The notes under the pieces: generated by a model | Told to the model about the DNA's origin: nothing | What the model saw: the letters and a program-made list of their open reading frames with translations, nothing else | Database searches by the model: none | NCBI GenBank assembly: GCA_002448715.1 | Contig: DJZU01000005.1 | Coordinates: forward strand, 1-54,820 | DNA length: 54,820 bases | From: Candidatus Neomicrothrix sp. UBA6944 | Lineage (GTDB): Bacteria; Actinomycetota; Acidimicrobiia; Acidimicrobiales; Poriferisodalaceae | Reading direction: 5' to 3' | Part shown: piece by piece, positions 17,783 to 25,975 of the stretch | How positions within the stretch are numbered: the stretch's first letter is position 1 | Layout: each line of letters begins with the position of its first letter | Position numbers and translations under genes: made by a program

Positions 17783-19033
17783 TCAGCGCAGGGTTTCGTT
17801 CCAGGGGCCTTCGTCGGCGCGCGGTTCTTTGGGCAACCCAAGAATTCGCTCACCAATAATATTTCGTTGAACTTGACTTGTTCCGGCATAAATGGTGCCC
17901 GAGCGTGCTGCCAGGAAGCTATTAATCCAAGCGGAGGTCGTGTTCGGAGTGCCGGCATCTGCAGCTCCTAAACCGGCTGCGTAGGAGGGGTCGCCCTCCA
18001 AGATCATTGCGTCAGCGCCCAAAACATCGAGCGAAAGTTCTGTGACGGTTCTGTGATACTCGCTCCAGTTGAGCTTTCCAATCGAACTCTTCGGCCCTGG
18101 GGGCTCGCCATTCAAGAACGACGTCAGTACTTGCTGTCCTAACCATCGCATGATTTCTACCTTGCTGTGACACCAGGCGAGACGCTGACGAATGCTTGCC
18201 TCGGCTGTCCGACCTCGTTCTTGCGCCATTGCGACTAGGCGATCTAGCTCAGCCCGATACCGAAAATAAGTCGTGGTAGCTCCAAATCCACGCTCGTATC
18301 CCAGGAGGGTCATTGCCACGGCCCATCCACCGTTGACCTGACCAACAACATTCTCTTTAGGTACCCGGGCATCCGAGAAGAAGACTTCGTTGAAGTGACT
18401 ATGACCAGCGATGTTGACAATTGGGCGAACTTCAACTCCTGGCTGATCCATTGGGCAGAGAAAGAAGGTAATACCTTGATGCTTTGCGTGTTCTGGGGCA
18501 GTGCGCCCCAAAACGAAAATCCAATTAGCTAGATGGCCGCTTGAAGTCCAAATCTTTTGTCCGTTAAGCACCCACTCTTCTCCATCAAGGTCAGCTCTAC
18601 AGCCAAGATTGGCAAGGTCCGATCCAGCTCCTGGTTCCGAGTAGCCCTGACACCAGAGATCCTCCCCTTGAAGGATCCGAGGTAGATAGTGCTTCTTTTG
18701 GTCCTCGGTACCCCATTCGATCAGGGTGTTCCCAACCATTCCGATGCCGAACCCATCGTTGGACCCTCCGGTAGGCAAACCGGCCTTGGTGAACTCTTCA
18801 GCAATAATCACATTTTCGTTAGCCGACAATCCCGGGCCGCCGTATTCGTTAGGCCACATAGTCGCCAAGAGCTGATTATCGCTCAAGATCCGGCGCCACT
18901 CATTCACGAATTCGGCTTTGGCATTACCGGTCAAAGACCCGATTCCTTGCCAGTTCGCTGGCAAGTTGGTCGAAATGAAATCTTGAATTTTGTCGCGGTA
19001 AGCCTCTGCTTCTTCGGAATAAGTTGGCTGCAT
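17783..19033 (-). CDS. Acyl-CoA dehydrogenase
   Basis: 416 residues. WCQGYSEPGAGSDLANLGCR and GQKIWTSSGHLANW are the FAD and substrate signatures, and the C-terminus has YAGTSQVQRNIIGERILGLP. Ala stands where MCAD has its catalytic Glu (YAG), so Glu in LLGYERGFGA is the likely base. It belongs to the long-chain or branched/sterol-type FadE proteins of actinobacteria. It is one base from the kinase gene and 34 bases downstream of the DsbA-type selenoprotein gene. Confidence 0.88.
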   Translation of the reverse strand: MQPTYSEEAEAYRDKIQDFISTNLPANWQGIGSLTGNAKAEFVNEWRRILSDNQLLATMWPNEYGGPGLSANENVIIAEEFTKAGLPTGGSNDGFGIGMVGNTLIEWGTEDQKKHYLPRILQGEDLWCQGYSEPGAGSDLANLGCRADLDGEEWVLNGQKIWTSSGHLANWIFVLGRTAPEHAKHQGITFFLCPMDQPGVEVRPIVNIAGHSHFNEVFFSDARVPKENVVGQVNGGWAVAMTLLGYERGFGATTTYFRYRAELDRLVAMAQERGRTAEASIRQRLAWCHSKVEIMRWLGQQVLTSFLNGEPPGPKSSIGKLNWSEYHRTVTELSLDVLGADAMILEGDPSYAAGLGAADAGTPNTTSAWINSFLAARSGTIYAGTSQVQRNIIGERILGLPKEPRADEGPWNETLR

Positions 19034-19067
19034 ACACAGGACAGTACCTGACCTTTAGATCAAATGA

Positions 19068-19673
19068 TTAGCCGGCGTCGCCTTCATCGTTTCTTATACT
19101 TTCGAGACGCTGTATTACTCGGTCGAAGAATTCGTCGTCTTGCAGTCCTGGAACCATCAGCTTGTTATCAATAACCCAACTGGGAGTTCCGGTAGCTCCC
19201 CAAGCGTGTGCCCGCTCCATCGAAGAGCGCACCGCCGGAAGCAACTCATCTTCGATTACGACTCGTTCTATCAATTCAGGAGGAACCGATAGCCCTGCTG
19301 CTAGTTCAGAGAGGGTTTGCGGGTCCTCAATGTCGCGCTCTTCTACCCACACCGCTTCATAGAGACGCTGGTGGTAGATGTCAACCTCGCTTGGTGACGC
19401 GTGCTCTACGACCAAGGCCGCCTGATGGGCTTTTCTTGTCGGTCGAAAACGTTCGGGGGGACGCATCACTATGTCTAATTCTTCAGCGATTGGTTTTAAT
19501 GCCGAAAATCTGCGTGAATTGAATGTTCCTCCGTCGGGTATTTCCGGGTGCAACTCGTACGGAAGCCAGGAAATCTCGACTTTGTGACGCTCTTTTAGGC
19601 GAACCGCCCGGGCCCGCGCTAAGTGACACCAAGGTCACAGATAGTCGGACCAGACGATTAAGGGAAGCGCCAC
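19068..19673 (-). CDS. DsbA/FrnE-type thiol oxidoreductase, candidate selenoprotein (TGA at 19635-19637 read as Sec)
   Basis: The usual ORF call starts only at a TTG (19553) and lacks the active site. Reading back in frame through TGA 19635-19637 to GTG 19673 gives 201 residues, the normal length of FrnE/HCCA-isomerase-type DsbA proteins. The N-terminus becomes LPLIVWSDYL-U13-P-W-C16-HLARARA, a thioredoxin-fold CPWC active site with Sec replacing the first, nucleophilic Cys. The cis-Pro loop ATGTPSWVID (Pro164) is intact. No signal peptide is present, so it probably acts in the cytoplasm as a disulfide oxidoreductase or isomerase. A hairpin follows the TGA. There is no clear Shine-Dalgarno sequence; the start is next to a divergent gene. 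Confidence 0.85.
19595..19622 (-). promoter_or_regulatory. Candidate bacterial SECIS element for the DsbA-type gene
   Basis: On the minus strand TTAG (19622-19619) pairs with CTAA (19598-19595). After a one-base bulge, GCGGGC (19617-19612) pairs with GTTCGC (19604-19599) with two G-U pairs, leaving a seven-base loop CCGGGCG. If the G-U pairs open, the loop is 13 bases and starts with GG. The TGA-to-loop distance is 20 to 23 bases, inside the usual bacterial range. Confidence 0.55.
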
Positions 19674-19701
19674 AATGTTTGACGGTATACGTTCCCACGG
19701 T

Positions 19702-20958
19702 ATGGATTTCGTAATTCCCACAGACATTCAAAGATTGCTTAACGACCTTGATGAGTTTATCGAAGACGTCATCAAGCCAATTGAGAGCGAAAACGACAAC
19801 ATGCGGTTCTTCGATCACCGACGTGAAGACGCGAGAACTGACTGGGACCGCGATGGTCTCCCCAATGCGGAATGGGAGTCATTGCTCCGCCGCATGCGCG
19901 ACGAAGCAGACGCCGCAGGTTTTCTGAGGTGGCATTTACCTAAACGTTTCGGGGGCCAGGACGGCACCAACCTCGGCATGGCAATTGTTCGGGAACACTT
20001 AGCTCGAAGGGGTCTAGGCCTGCACAACGACCTCCAAAACGAAAACTCAATCATCGGAAACTTTCCAACTGTTCTGATGATGGAGAAGTACGGATCTGAG
20101 TCACAGCAGCAGTACTGGATTCCCAAAATGTTAGAAGGCACCGCACGTATTGGTTTCGGGTTAACTGAACCACTTCACGGTTCAGACGCAACTTGGATGG
20201 AAACAACTGCTATCAGAGACGGCGACGAGTGGGTAATCAGCGGGGAGAAATACTGGAACACTGGACTCCACCACGCGACCCACGATTACATCTTTGCAAG
20301 AACATCAGGTAATCCGGGGGAAGGCCACGGCATAACTTGCTTTATCGTTCCCGTCGATTCTCCTGGCTTCAGCGTTGAAGAATTCATGTGGACTTTCAAT
20401 ATGCCAACCGATCACGCTCACGTCCGTCTGACTGAGGTTCGAGTTCACAACGATGACATCCTTGGAGAAGAAGGGAGAGGTCTTCAAACTGCCCAATTGT
20501 TCGTTCATGAGAACCGGATTCGCCAAGCCGCGTCTTCTGTCGGAGCTGGACTTCACTGCATCGACATGGCGGTCGACTACGTAAATAACAGAACGACATT
20601 CGGTAAGCCGCTTTCACAGAACCAAGCAATTCAATTTCCTCTCGCGGAGCTGTACACGGAAGCGGAAATGATTAGAGCGTTGATCTGGAAAACAGCTTGG
20701 GAAATGGATGAAGGGGTTGACCATATGGAGATCACAGACCGTGTCGCCATGTGTAACTACCGAGGTAACCGATTTTGCTGCGACGCCGCGGATCGAGCAA
20801 TGCAAAGCTGCGGCGGTATCGGCTACGGCCGAAAAATGCCTTTCGAACACATTTACCGACATCACCGGCGCTACCGGATAACTGAGGGAGCCGAGGAGAT
20901 TCAGATTCGAAAGGTAGCCGGAAAACTCTTTGGGTACGCTGGACGCGCTAAGGGGTAA
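19702..20958 (+). CDS. Acyl-CoA dehydrogenase
   Basis: 418 residues from ATG 19702, where the family-like N-terminus MDFVIPTDIQ begins; an ATG at 19675 would nearly touch the divergent selenoprotein start. IGFGLTEPLHGSDATWM and GEKYWNTGLHHATHDYIF form the central domain. The C-terminus has ITEGAEEIQIRKVAGKLFGY. It is the only dehydrogenase in this window with Glu at the MCAD-type EG position, so it belongs to a different subfamily from its neighbours. It uses FAD and acts on an acyl-CoA. Confidence 0.87.
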   Translation: MDFVIPTDIQRLLNDLDEFIEDVIKPIESENDNMRFFDHRREDARTDWDRDGLPNAEWESLLRRMRDEADAAGFLRWHLPKRFGGQDGTNLGMAIVREHLARRGLGLHNDLQNENSIIGNFPTVLMMEKYGSESQQQYWIPKMLEGTARIGFGLTEPLHGSDATWMETTAIRDGDEWVISGEKYWNTGLHHATHDYIFARTSGNPGEGHGITCFIVPVDSPGFSVEEFMWTFNMPTDHAHVRLTEVRVHNDDILGEEGRGLQTAQLFVHENRIRQAASSVGAGLHCIDMAVDYVNNRTTFGKPLSQNQAIQFPLAELYTEAEMIRALIWKTAWEMDEGVDHMEITDRVAMCNYRGNRFCCDAADRAMQSCGGIGYGRKMPFEHIYRHHRRYRITEGAEEIQIRKVAGKLFGYAGRAKG

Positions 20959-21113
20959 TCGCAATAATTGTGTCAGGCTGTTCATACATTTAAGGGCTTT
21001 CGCTCAGTGTTCTTATCGGAAACAGTAAATTCCTATGCCACTAGCTCATCGAACGTAGACCTGACTTCTAGGCGATTCGCCGCTTCACCACAAGAGGAGT
21101 AAGGACTAGTGCC

Positions 21114-21830
21114 ATGGTCAACCCAGAAGTGCTCGAGATTTACAGAGGTGTAAGCGACCGGACTATCGACCTTGTTGAGAAAGATCAAGGCGCTAGGTTG
21201 CCGAGCTGTCCGTTGTGGTCCGCCATGGACCTTCTACGGCACGTCACCGCCGTCTGTCAGGACTGGGTTGAGCATCGACTTGACGGCTATGGGACGGAAC
21301 GCTGGACTCAAGAAGGCGTTCAGCGTCTCTCATCGCTCAATTTCGGTGAAGTTTCCCTCGCATGGAGAACGGCGATAGATCAAATGGTTTCTCTAACTGA
21401 GGAGCCAGGACTGGGCGATCCGGTTCGATACGCATTTGGGGATGCGGCTGCGCATGAGGCTGACCTGCGAGCGGTTCTCGCTCCAGGAACAACATTGCCT
21501 CCCGAAGCATTGACTCTCGCTACAAAAAGTAGTTTTGTCGTCTGGCGCCAACATCTCAACGAATGCCGGTCTCCCGGTCTCACCATTGAGCTATTGCAGG
21601 GGCCCACCCTCAATGTGGGCACGAATCAAGGTGTTTCTCTCCGTATATCAGAACACGAATTGTTCCGAATGTTGAACGGCCGGAGAAGCATCAGCCAAAT
21701 AGAGGAATACGACTGGTCAGTCAGCCCAGAGTCTTTTATAGACATCGGGTTAGGTGGCCCGGTCACGGGTGGAGTCAAAGGACGTGACACGTGGGCCAGC
21801 GAGCCTTTGATTGAGTGTGCGGTCGACTAG
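21114..21830 (+). CDS. Maleylpyruvate-isomerase-like, mycothiol-dependent (DinB-fold) family protein
   Basis: 238 residues. The metal-binding four-helix DinB-like part is seen with His in MDLLRHVTAVCQ and in DAAAHEADLRAVL, followed by an SCP2-like C-terminal region (LRISEHELFRMLNGRR). This matches TIGR03083-type actinobacterial proteins, which often use mycothiol. It stands alone after a 155-base gap holding nothing else I can identify. It is useful taxonomically because mycothiol is restricted to actinobacteria. Confidence 0.8.
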   Translation: MVNPEVLEIYRGVSDRTIDLVEKDQGARLPSCPLWSAMDLLRHVTAVCQDWVEHRLDGYGTERWTQEGVQRLSSLNFGEVSLAWRTAIDQMVSLTEEPGLGDPVRYAFGDAAAHEADLRAVLAPGTTLPPEALTLATKSSFVVWRQHLNECRSPGLTIELLQGPTLNVGTNQGVSLRISEHELFRMLNGRRSISQIEEYDWSVSPESFIDIGLGGPVTGGVKGRDTWASEPLIECAVD

Positions 21831-21861
21831 GTCGATGCTGGATTCGCCAGTCTGTTTAGGT

Positions 21862-22287
21862 CTAGTCCACGCGAGCCGTGGCGTTACCTGTCAACACGAA
21901 CTTCTCATCCTGGTTCGTTGTCGTAATCGTTAAGTCGACCAGGGTTTCACCGTCTTCTTCACGAACCGCTGCCACCTCTGCTCGTGCTGTCAACGTATCT
22001 CCTGGCCAAACCTGGTTCACGAAACGAACCCCGTAATAAGTCAGCCGACCGTCTCCGACGTAATTGGTCAACATTCGTCCCGTCATTCCCATGGTCAACA
22101 TGCCGTGGGCAAATACGGTGGGGTATCCCGCGACTTCAGTGACGAATTTTTCGTCACTATGGACGGGGTTGTAATCTCCAGACGCTCCGGCGTATTGGAC
22201 AATCTGGGTTCTGGTCAGATCCTCTACTACTAACTCTGAGTAAGAATCGCCGACTTTAAGTCCTTCTGCACTTAATCCCATCTTCAA
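21862..22287 (-). CDS. MaoC-like (R)-hydratase subunit, catalytic
   Basis: 141 residues of hot-dog fold. The hydratase motif is visible as YAGASGDYNPVHSDEKF, giving the Asp/His pair, followed by FAHGMLTMGMTGRML. It lies three bases downstream of the N-domain gene, the HadA/HadB-like arrangement, so the two very likely form one heteromeric (3R)-hydroxyacyl-CoA or -ACP dehydratase. Confidence 0.87.
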   Translation of the reverse strand: MKMGLSAEGLKVGDSYSELVVEDLTRTQIVQYAGASGDYNPVHSDEKFVTEVAGYPTVFAHGMLTMGMTGRMLTNYVGDGRLTYYGVRFVNQVWPGDTLTARAEVAAVREEDGETLVDLTITTTNQDEKFVLTGNATARVD

Positions 22288-22290
22288 CTC

Positions 22291-22812
22291 CTACTGTTCG
22301 ATTACTTTTTCGGTCACAACGCCTACGCTCCGCGCTGTTACGACAAGTTCGCCATTTTGATCACGGTATTCAGTGATGCTTTCGCTGAATTTGAGGACAC
22401 CAGCACGCTTTGATTCTTTTTCCCAGCTCTCGCCTGGTTTGGTTTCAGCACTGAGCACATCTCCTGGCTTCAAGTGTCGGTGGTATGTGAAATGCTGCTC
22501 TGCGTGCAGCCCCCCAGCCGATGAGCCAGACTTCTCATCATCGGATTCTTGAGATTGCTCTTTGGGTTCTTTCGACAATGTCCCTGACGCAGTCGCTCCA
22601 CTTCCAAACCATTTTTGACCGTCTTTGGGTCGCAAAAAGTAGTCAGGATCAAACTGAGCACTGGCCTGTGCAAACGTCGGTGGCGCGATTATCGAACCCA
22701 CCTCCGTGCCTGCTGCGTGCGAGTCGTCTGAATAGATGAGGTTCGAATCGCCAATTGCTCGAGCGAACATCAAGATGTGTGAAGCTTCGACTGGGAAGCG
22801 TTCAACCGCCAT
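22291..22812 (-). CDS. FAS1-like / MaoC N-domain dehydratase subunit
   Basis: 173 residues with good upstream GGGAAGG. The MaoC_dehydrat_N features appear: VEASHILMFARAIGDSN, IAPPTFAQASAQFDP and EQHFTYHRHLKPGDVL. An insertion rich in Ser, Glu and Lys at about 78-95 is unusual in length. This subunit normally binds the acyl chain while its partner, encoded just downstream, holds the Asp/His pair. Confidence 0.85.
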   Translation of the reverse strand: MAVERFPVEASHILMFARAIGDSNLIYSDDSHAAGTEVGSIIAPPTFAQASAQFDPDYFLRPKDGQKWFGSGATASGTLSKEPKEQSQESDDEKSGSSAGGLHAEQHFTYHRHLKPGDVLSAETKPGESWEKESKRAGVLKFSESITEYRDQNGELVVTARSVGVVTEKVIEQ

Positions 22813-22879
22813 ACCTTCCCCTTTTCTCCAATGAGGTTTACTTGATCATGACATTTTCGGCGTCTGTTGTCGCCTCGAC

Positions 22880-23668
22880 TTACCGCAAAGCCTGCAGCAG
22901 TAACTCTCTGATTTGGTCAGGGGCTTCCATCATCATCATGTGACCGACCCCTTTCAGGTGCTGCAAGTCAACCTCAGAGAAACCCGCTACGAGCTGGGCT
23001 GTGGCTTTGGGCGGCGTCATCTTGTCTTCGCTACCTACCATCACGCTCACGGAACATTCGATTCGAGCAGCAACGTCACCTGCCTCATAACTGTTACAGG
23101 CCGCCAGATCGTTATAGATGACATCAGGCGCAGCCCGTTCCAGAAGGGCTTGACACCCACTGCGCATCCACAGACCAGGGGTTGGGTTTCCTGCTACATG
23201 AGCCCGGCTTCCATGAGCCCAGGCAGTCATTAATTGGGGTGCCAAGATTTCGTTTCGTTCTGCCGCCCCTAACAACTCGGGGTGCACCGGCATAGCAGCT
23301 GCAGCTCCCATCAAGATCAGTCGCTCAACGGTTTGAGGGTGACGAGCTGCAACTTCGAGCGAAATCAAACTTCCCATCGAATGACCGACTAACCGGATCG
23401 GGTCTAGCCCCATCTTTTCCACAAATCCAGCGACCCATTCCGCCATCGCAGCGATTGTGGGAAGAAGTTCACCTTCCGAGTCGCCGTGCCCCGGCAAATC
23501 GACAGCCATTGGTGCAAACCCATGGTGAGCCAGATAGCGCGTTTGCTGACTCCACACTGTACGGTCCATGCCTGCTCCGTGAAGAAGCAGTACCGGAGGG
23601 AGCTGCTTGTCTAAGTCCACTCCGCCCGTAGCAACATTGACCATAAGGTCGCGAAATTCGATTTGCAT
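22880..23668 (-). CDS. Alpha/beta hydrolase
   Basis: 262 residues. PPVLLLHGAGMDRTVW is the oxyanion region, the nucleophile Ser lies in LVGHSMGSLIS, Asp in VGSEDKMTPP and His in GVGHMMMMEAP. It resembles 3-oxoadipate enol-lactonase and BphD-like carbon-carbon hydrolases. It starts two bases after the stop of the O-acetylhomoserine sulfhydrylase gene, so translation is probably coupled. Confidence 0.88.
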   Translation of the reverse strand: MQIEFRDLMVNVATGGVDLDKQLPPVLLLHGAGMDRTVWSQQTRYLAHHGFAPMAVDLPGHGDSEGELLPTIAAMAEWVAGFVEKMGLDPIRLVGHSMGSLISLEVAARHPQTVERLILMGAAAAMPVHPELLGAAERNEILAPQLMTAWAHGSRAHVAGNPTPGLWMRSGCQALLERAAPDVIYNDLAACNSYEAGDVAARIECSVSVMVGSEDKMTPPKATAQLVAGFSEVDLQHLKGVGHMMMMEAPDQIRELLLQALR

Positions 23669-23670
23669 GT

Positions 23671-24966
23671 TTAACCCTTCTGAGAGGCGCGCAGTGCCCG
23701 GGCAAGGTCAGCGATAATGTCCGACGGATCTTCAAGACCCACCGAAAGTCTGATCAAATCTTCGCCTACACCTGCTGCAGTTAGGTCTTGAGCGCTCAGC
23801 TGCTGATGGGTTGTTGAAGCCGGATGGATCACGAGGGTTTTAGCGTCCCCCACGTTTGCGACATGCGACGCAAGTTGAACGCTTTCGATGAACCTACGGC
23901 CTGCCTCGCGGCCGCCTGAGATGCCAAAAGAGAGAATCGCCCCTGCTCCGTGTGGCAGCAAAGACTGAGCTAGTTCGTGGTCAGGGTGGCTAGAGACTGC
24001 GGGATGACTGACCCAAGAGACAGCGTCGTTTGTTTCGAGGAAGTCGATAACACTTTCTGTGTTCTCGACGTGGCGCCGCATCCTCAGTGGCAAGGTCTCG
24101 ACTCCTTGGAGTAAGTGAAAGGCATTTGCTGGACTCATAGCAGCTCCAAAATCCCTAAGGCCTTCAGCCCGCGCTCGCATTGATAGCGCCTGGTGACCGT
24201 ATTCTTCGGAGAAAGTTATGCCGTGATATCCATCGTAGGGCTCCGACAGGGTCGGGAATTTGTCGTTCGCCGCCCAGTCGAAACGACCGCCGTCAACGAT
24301 GACGCCTCCCAGAGCAATCCCATGGCCGCCTAAGAACTTGGTGACCGAATGCATGACGATGTCAGCTCCTAATTCGATCGGCTTCATCAAGTACGGGGTG
24401 GTAAAGGTTGCGTCCACCATCAACGGAATGCCATGCGAATGGGCTATCTCCGCCACTGCCGGTACGTTGAGCACTTCGATTCCTGGATTTCCAAGGGTTT
24501 CGGCGAATAGAACTCTGGTGTCGGGAGTGATGGCCGACTCCCAGGCATCTAAATCTCGGGGATCCACAAATGTCGTCTGTATACCAAAGCGAGGCATCGT
24601 CAGGTTCAGCATGTTGTGTGAGCCGCCATAAATGTTGCGACTGGCTACAACATGATTTCCTGCGCTCATAATTGTTGCGCAGGCCAAGTGGAAGGCCGCC
24701 ATACCGCTGGCTGTGCATACAGCTCCCACTCCACCCTCAAGCGCTGCAAGACGTTCTTCCAGAACCGCCACTGTGGGGTTAGAAATACGGCTGTAAATAT
24801 GGCCAGGTTGCTCCAAGTTAAAAAGACCAGCGGCCTGTTCGGTATCGACAAAACTGTACGAAGTGGTCTGGTAGATAGGCACGCCGCGAGAGCCAGTCGT
24901 TGGGTCTGGCTCTTGACCTGCGTGTAAAGACAAGGTGTCGAATTTCAGGTAATCAGGTTCAACCAT
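23671..24966 (-). CDS. O-acetylhomoserine sulfhydrylase (aminocarboxypropyltransferase), PLP enzyme
   Basis: 431 residues from ATG 24966; the frame continues 30 codons upstream without family similarity. The PLP Lys210 lies in MHSVTKFLGGHG, and Tyr/Arg of the phosphate cup in HIYSRISNPT. The FETLGNP-type segment (FAETLGNPGIEV) is the OAH/OAS sulfhydrylase hallmark. It makes homocysteine from O-acetylhomoserine and sulfide, a direct route to methionine. No SAM-riboswitch-like core was recognised in the 149-base upstream gap. Confidence 0.92.
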   Translation of the reverse strand: MVEPDYLKFDTLSLHAGQEPDPTTGSRGVPIYQTTSYSFVDTEQAAGLFNLEQPGHIYSRISNPTVAVLEERLAALEGGVGAVCTASGMAAFHLACATIMSAGNHVVASRNIYGGSHNMLNLTMPRFGIQTTFVDPRDLDAWESAITPDTRVLFAETLGNPGIEVLNVPAVAEIAHSHGIPLMVDATFTTPYLMKPIELGADIVMHSVTKFLGGHGIALGGVIVDGGRFDWAANDKFPTLSEPYDGYHGITFSEEYGHQALSMRARAEGLRDFGAAMSPANAFHLLQGVETLPLRMRRHVENTESVIDFLETNDAVSWVSHPAVSSHPDHELAQSLLPHGAGAILSFGISGGREAGRRFIESVQLASHVANVGDAKTLVIHPASTTHQQLSAQDLTAAGVGEDLIRLSVGLEDPSDIIADLARALRASQKG

Positions 24967-25115
24967 GGCGGTATCTCTCAGTCGTTCGCTAACGATGCTA
25001 CGCCTGAACTGGTCGATCCTCAACGAGGACCCAAGCAGGATCTCCTCGCGTCTCACCAGTTTCTTATATTTGCTTATTACTTCCTGCAGTGCTCAGCGGG
25101 GGCTAGCGTGACGCA

Positions 25116-25964
25116 ATGGCTAGCCCGAACACTTCACTGGGCACAGTAATCGTCACTGGCGCGTCTTCGGGTATCGGCCACGCCGTGAGTCGGCGGCTGA
25201 TGTCTGCAGATCGATCTGTAATTACTGTTGATATTGGTGAGCAGCCCCCTGACCTCGATCCAGAAAAACACTTCATCTGTGATCTCAGCGACGAGCATGA
25301 GATCGATGACCTCGTCGAGTCTCTCTTGGAAGGCTTTGACCTTAAGACCGTTGCCGCTTTAGTTAACGTCGCTGGCGTTCCCGGGACTCAACCCGCATCG
25401 AAAGTGTTTGACGTCAATGTCTTAGCCGTTCGGCACCTAAGTCGGTCTCTCGCCCCTTACCTCAGCTCTGGGAGCAGTATCGTCAACGTCGGATCAATTT
25501 CCGGAAACGGATGGCAGGAGCGTTTGAGTGTTTATCAATCCTTGCTGGAATTGGATAATGCGGCTGCTCGCGCTTGGTGGAGTGACCAAAGCAAGTCCGT
25601 AGGGGTCGATCCGTACACGTTCTCTAAAGAAGCCGTGATTGTTTGGAGCATGTTGCACGCAGGTGAGCTTCGAGGTACAGGAATTCGATGCAATGTATTG
25701 AGTCCTGGCCCTGTCGAAACGCCGCTGCTGCCCACATTTAGGGAACAAATCGGTGACGACCGTATCAACTGGGTGTTGAGCCATTCAGGACGCGCTGCAA
25801 AGGCAGACGAAATAGCTCAAGCTATCGAGTGGTTGGCGGTCGGAGAATCTGGTTGGGTCAACGGGCATCATCTTGTCGCCGATGGGGGCTACACCTCTGG
25901 TTTGCTCTCGGGATGGGTCGATGTAGCAGATGCTCCAACTCCCAAACTTACCCACGTTGAGTAG
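25116..25964 (+). CDS. Short-chain dehydrogenase/reductase, 3-alpha-HSD/coniferyl-alcohol-DH-like
   Basis: 282 residues. The cofactor motif TGASSGIG is at about residues 14-21, NVAGVPG follows, and the catalytic Tyr-Lys is in YTFSKEA. A long insertion between the Ser strand (VGSISGNG) and the Tyr, including LELDNAAARAWW, is shared with Comamonas 3-alpha-hydroxysteroid dehydrogenase and related enzymes. It converges on the CoA-transferase gene with an 11-base gap. Substrate is a secondary alcohol or ketone, not identified. Confidence 0.85.
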   Translation: MASPNTSLGTVIVTGASSGIGHAVSRRLMSADRSVITVDIGEQPPDLDPEKHFICDLSDEHEIDDLVESLLEGFDLKTVAALVNVAGVPGTQPASKVFDVNVLAVRHLSRSLAPYLSSGSSIVNVGSISGNGWQERLSVYQSLLELDNAAARAWWSDQSKSVGVDPYTFSKEAVIVWSMLHAGELRGTGIRCNVLSPGPVETPLLPTFREQIGDDRINWVLSHSGRAAKADEIAQAIEWLAVGESGWVNGHHLVADGGYTSGLLSGWVDVADAPTPKLTHVE

Positions 25965-25975
25965 TCCTATAAGAA

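Noticed and set aside
17782..17958. Longer start for the uridine-kinase-like gene
   Set aside because: The extra codons are antisense-free shadow of the dehydrogenase C-terminus in another frame, and the P-loop protein naturally starts at ATG 17781.
9721..19673. Altered genetic code with TGA as a sense codon
   Set aside because: Many genes here stop at TGA, including ATGA and GTGA overlaps, so TGA is not generally reassigned.
19483..19818. Minus-strand frame of 111 residues overlapping the DsbA-type gene start
   Set aside because: It is a shadow in another frame with no family similarity; the in-frame read-through of TGA gives a normal DsbA N-terminus.
24967..25056. N-terminal extension of the sulfhydrylase
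   Set aside because: The 30 extra codons have no similarity to the family, which starts at MVEPDYLKFD.
24967..25115. SAM riboswitch upstream of the O-acetylhomoserine sulfhydrylase gene
   Set aside because: None of the conserved core segments of known SAM riboswitches could be recognised in this 149-base gap.
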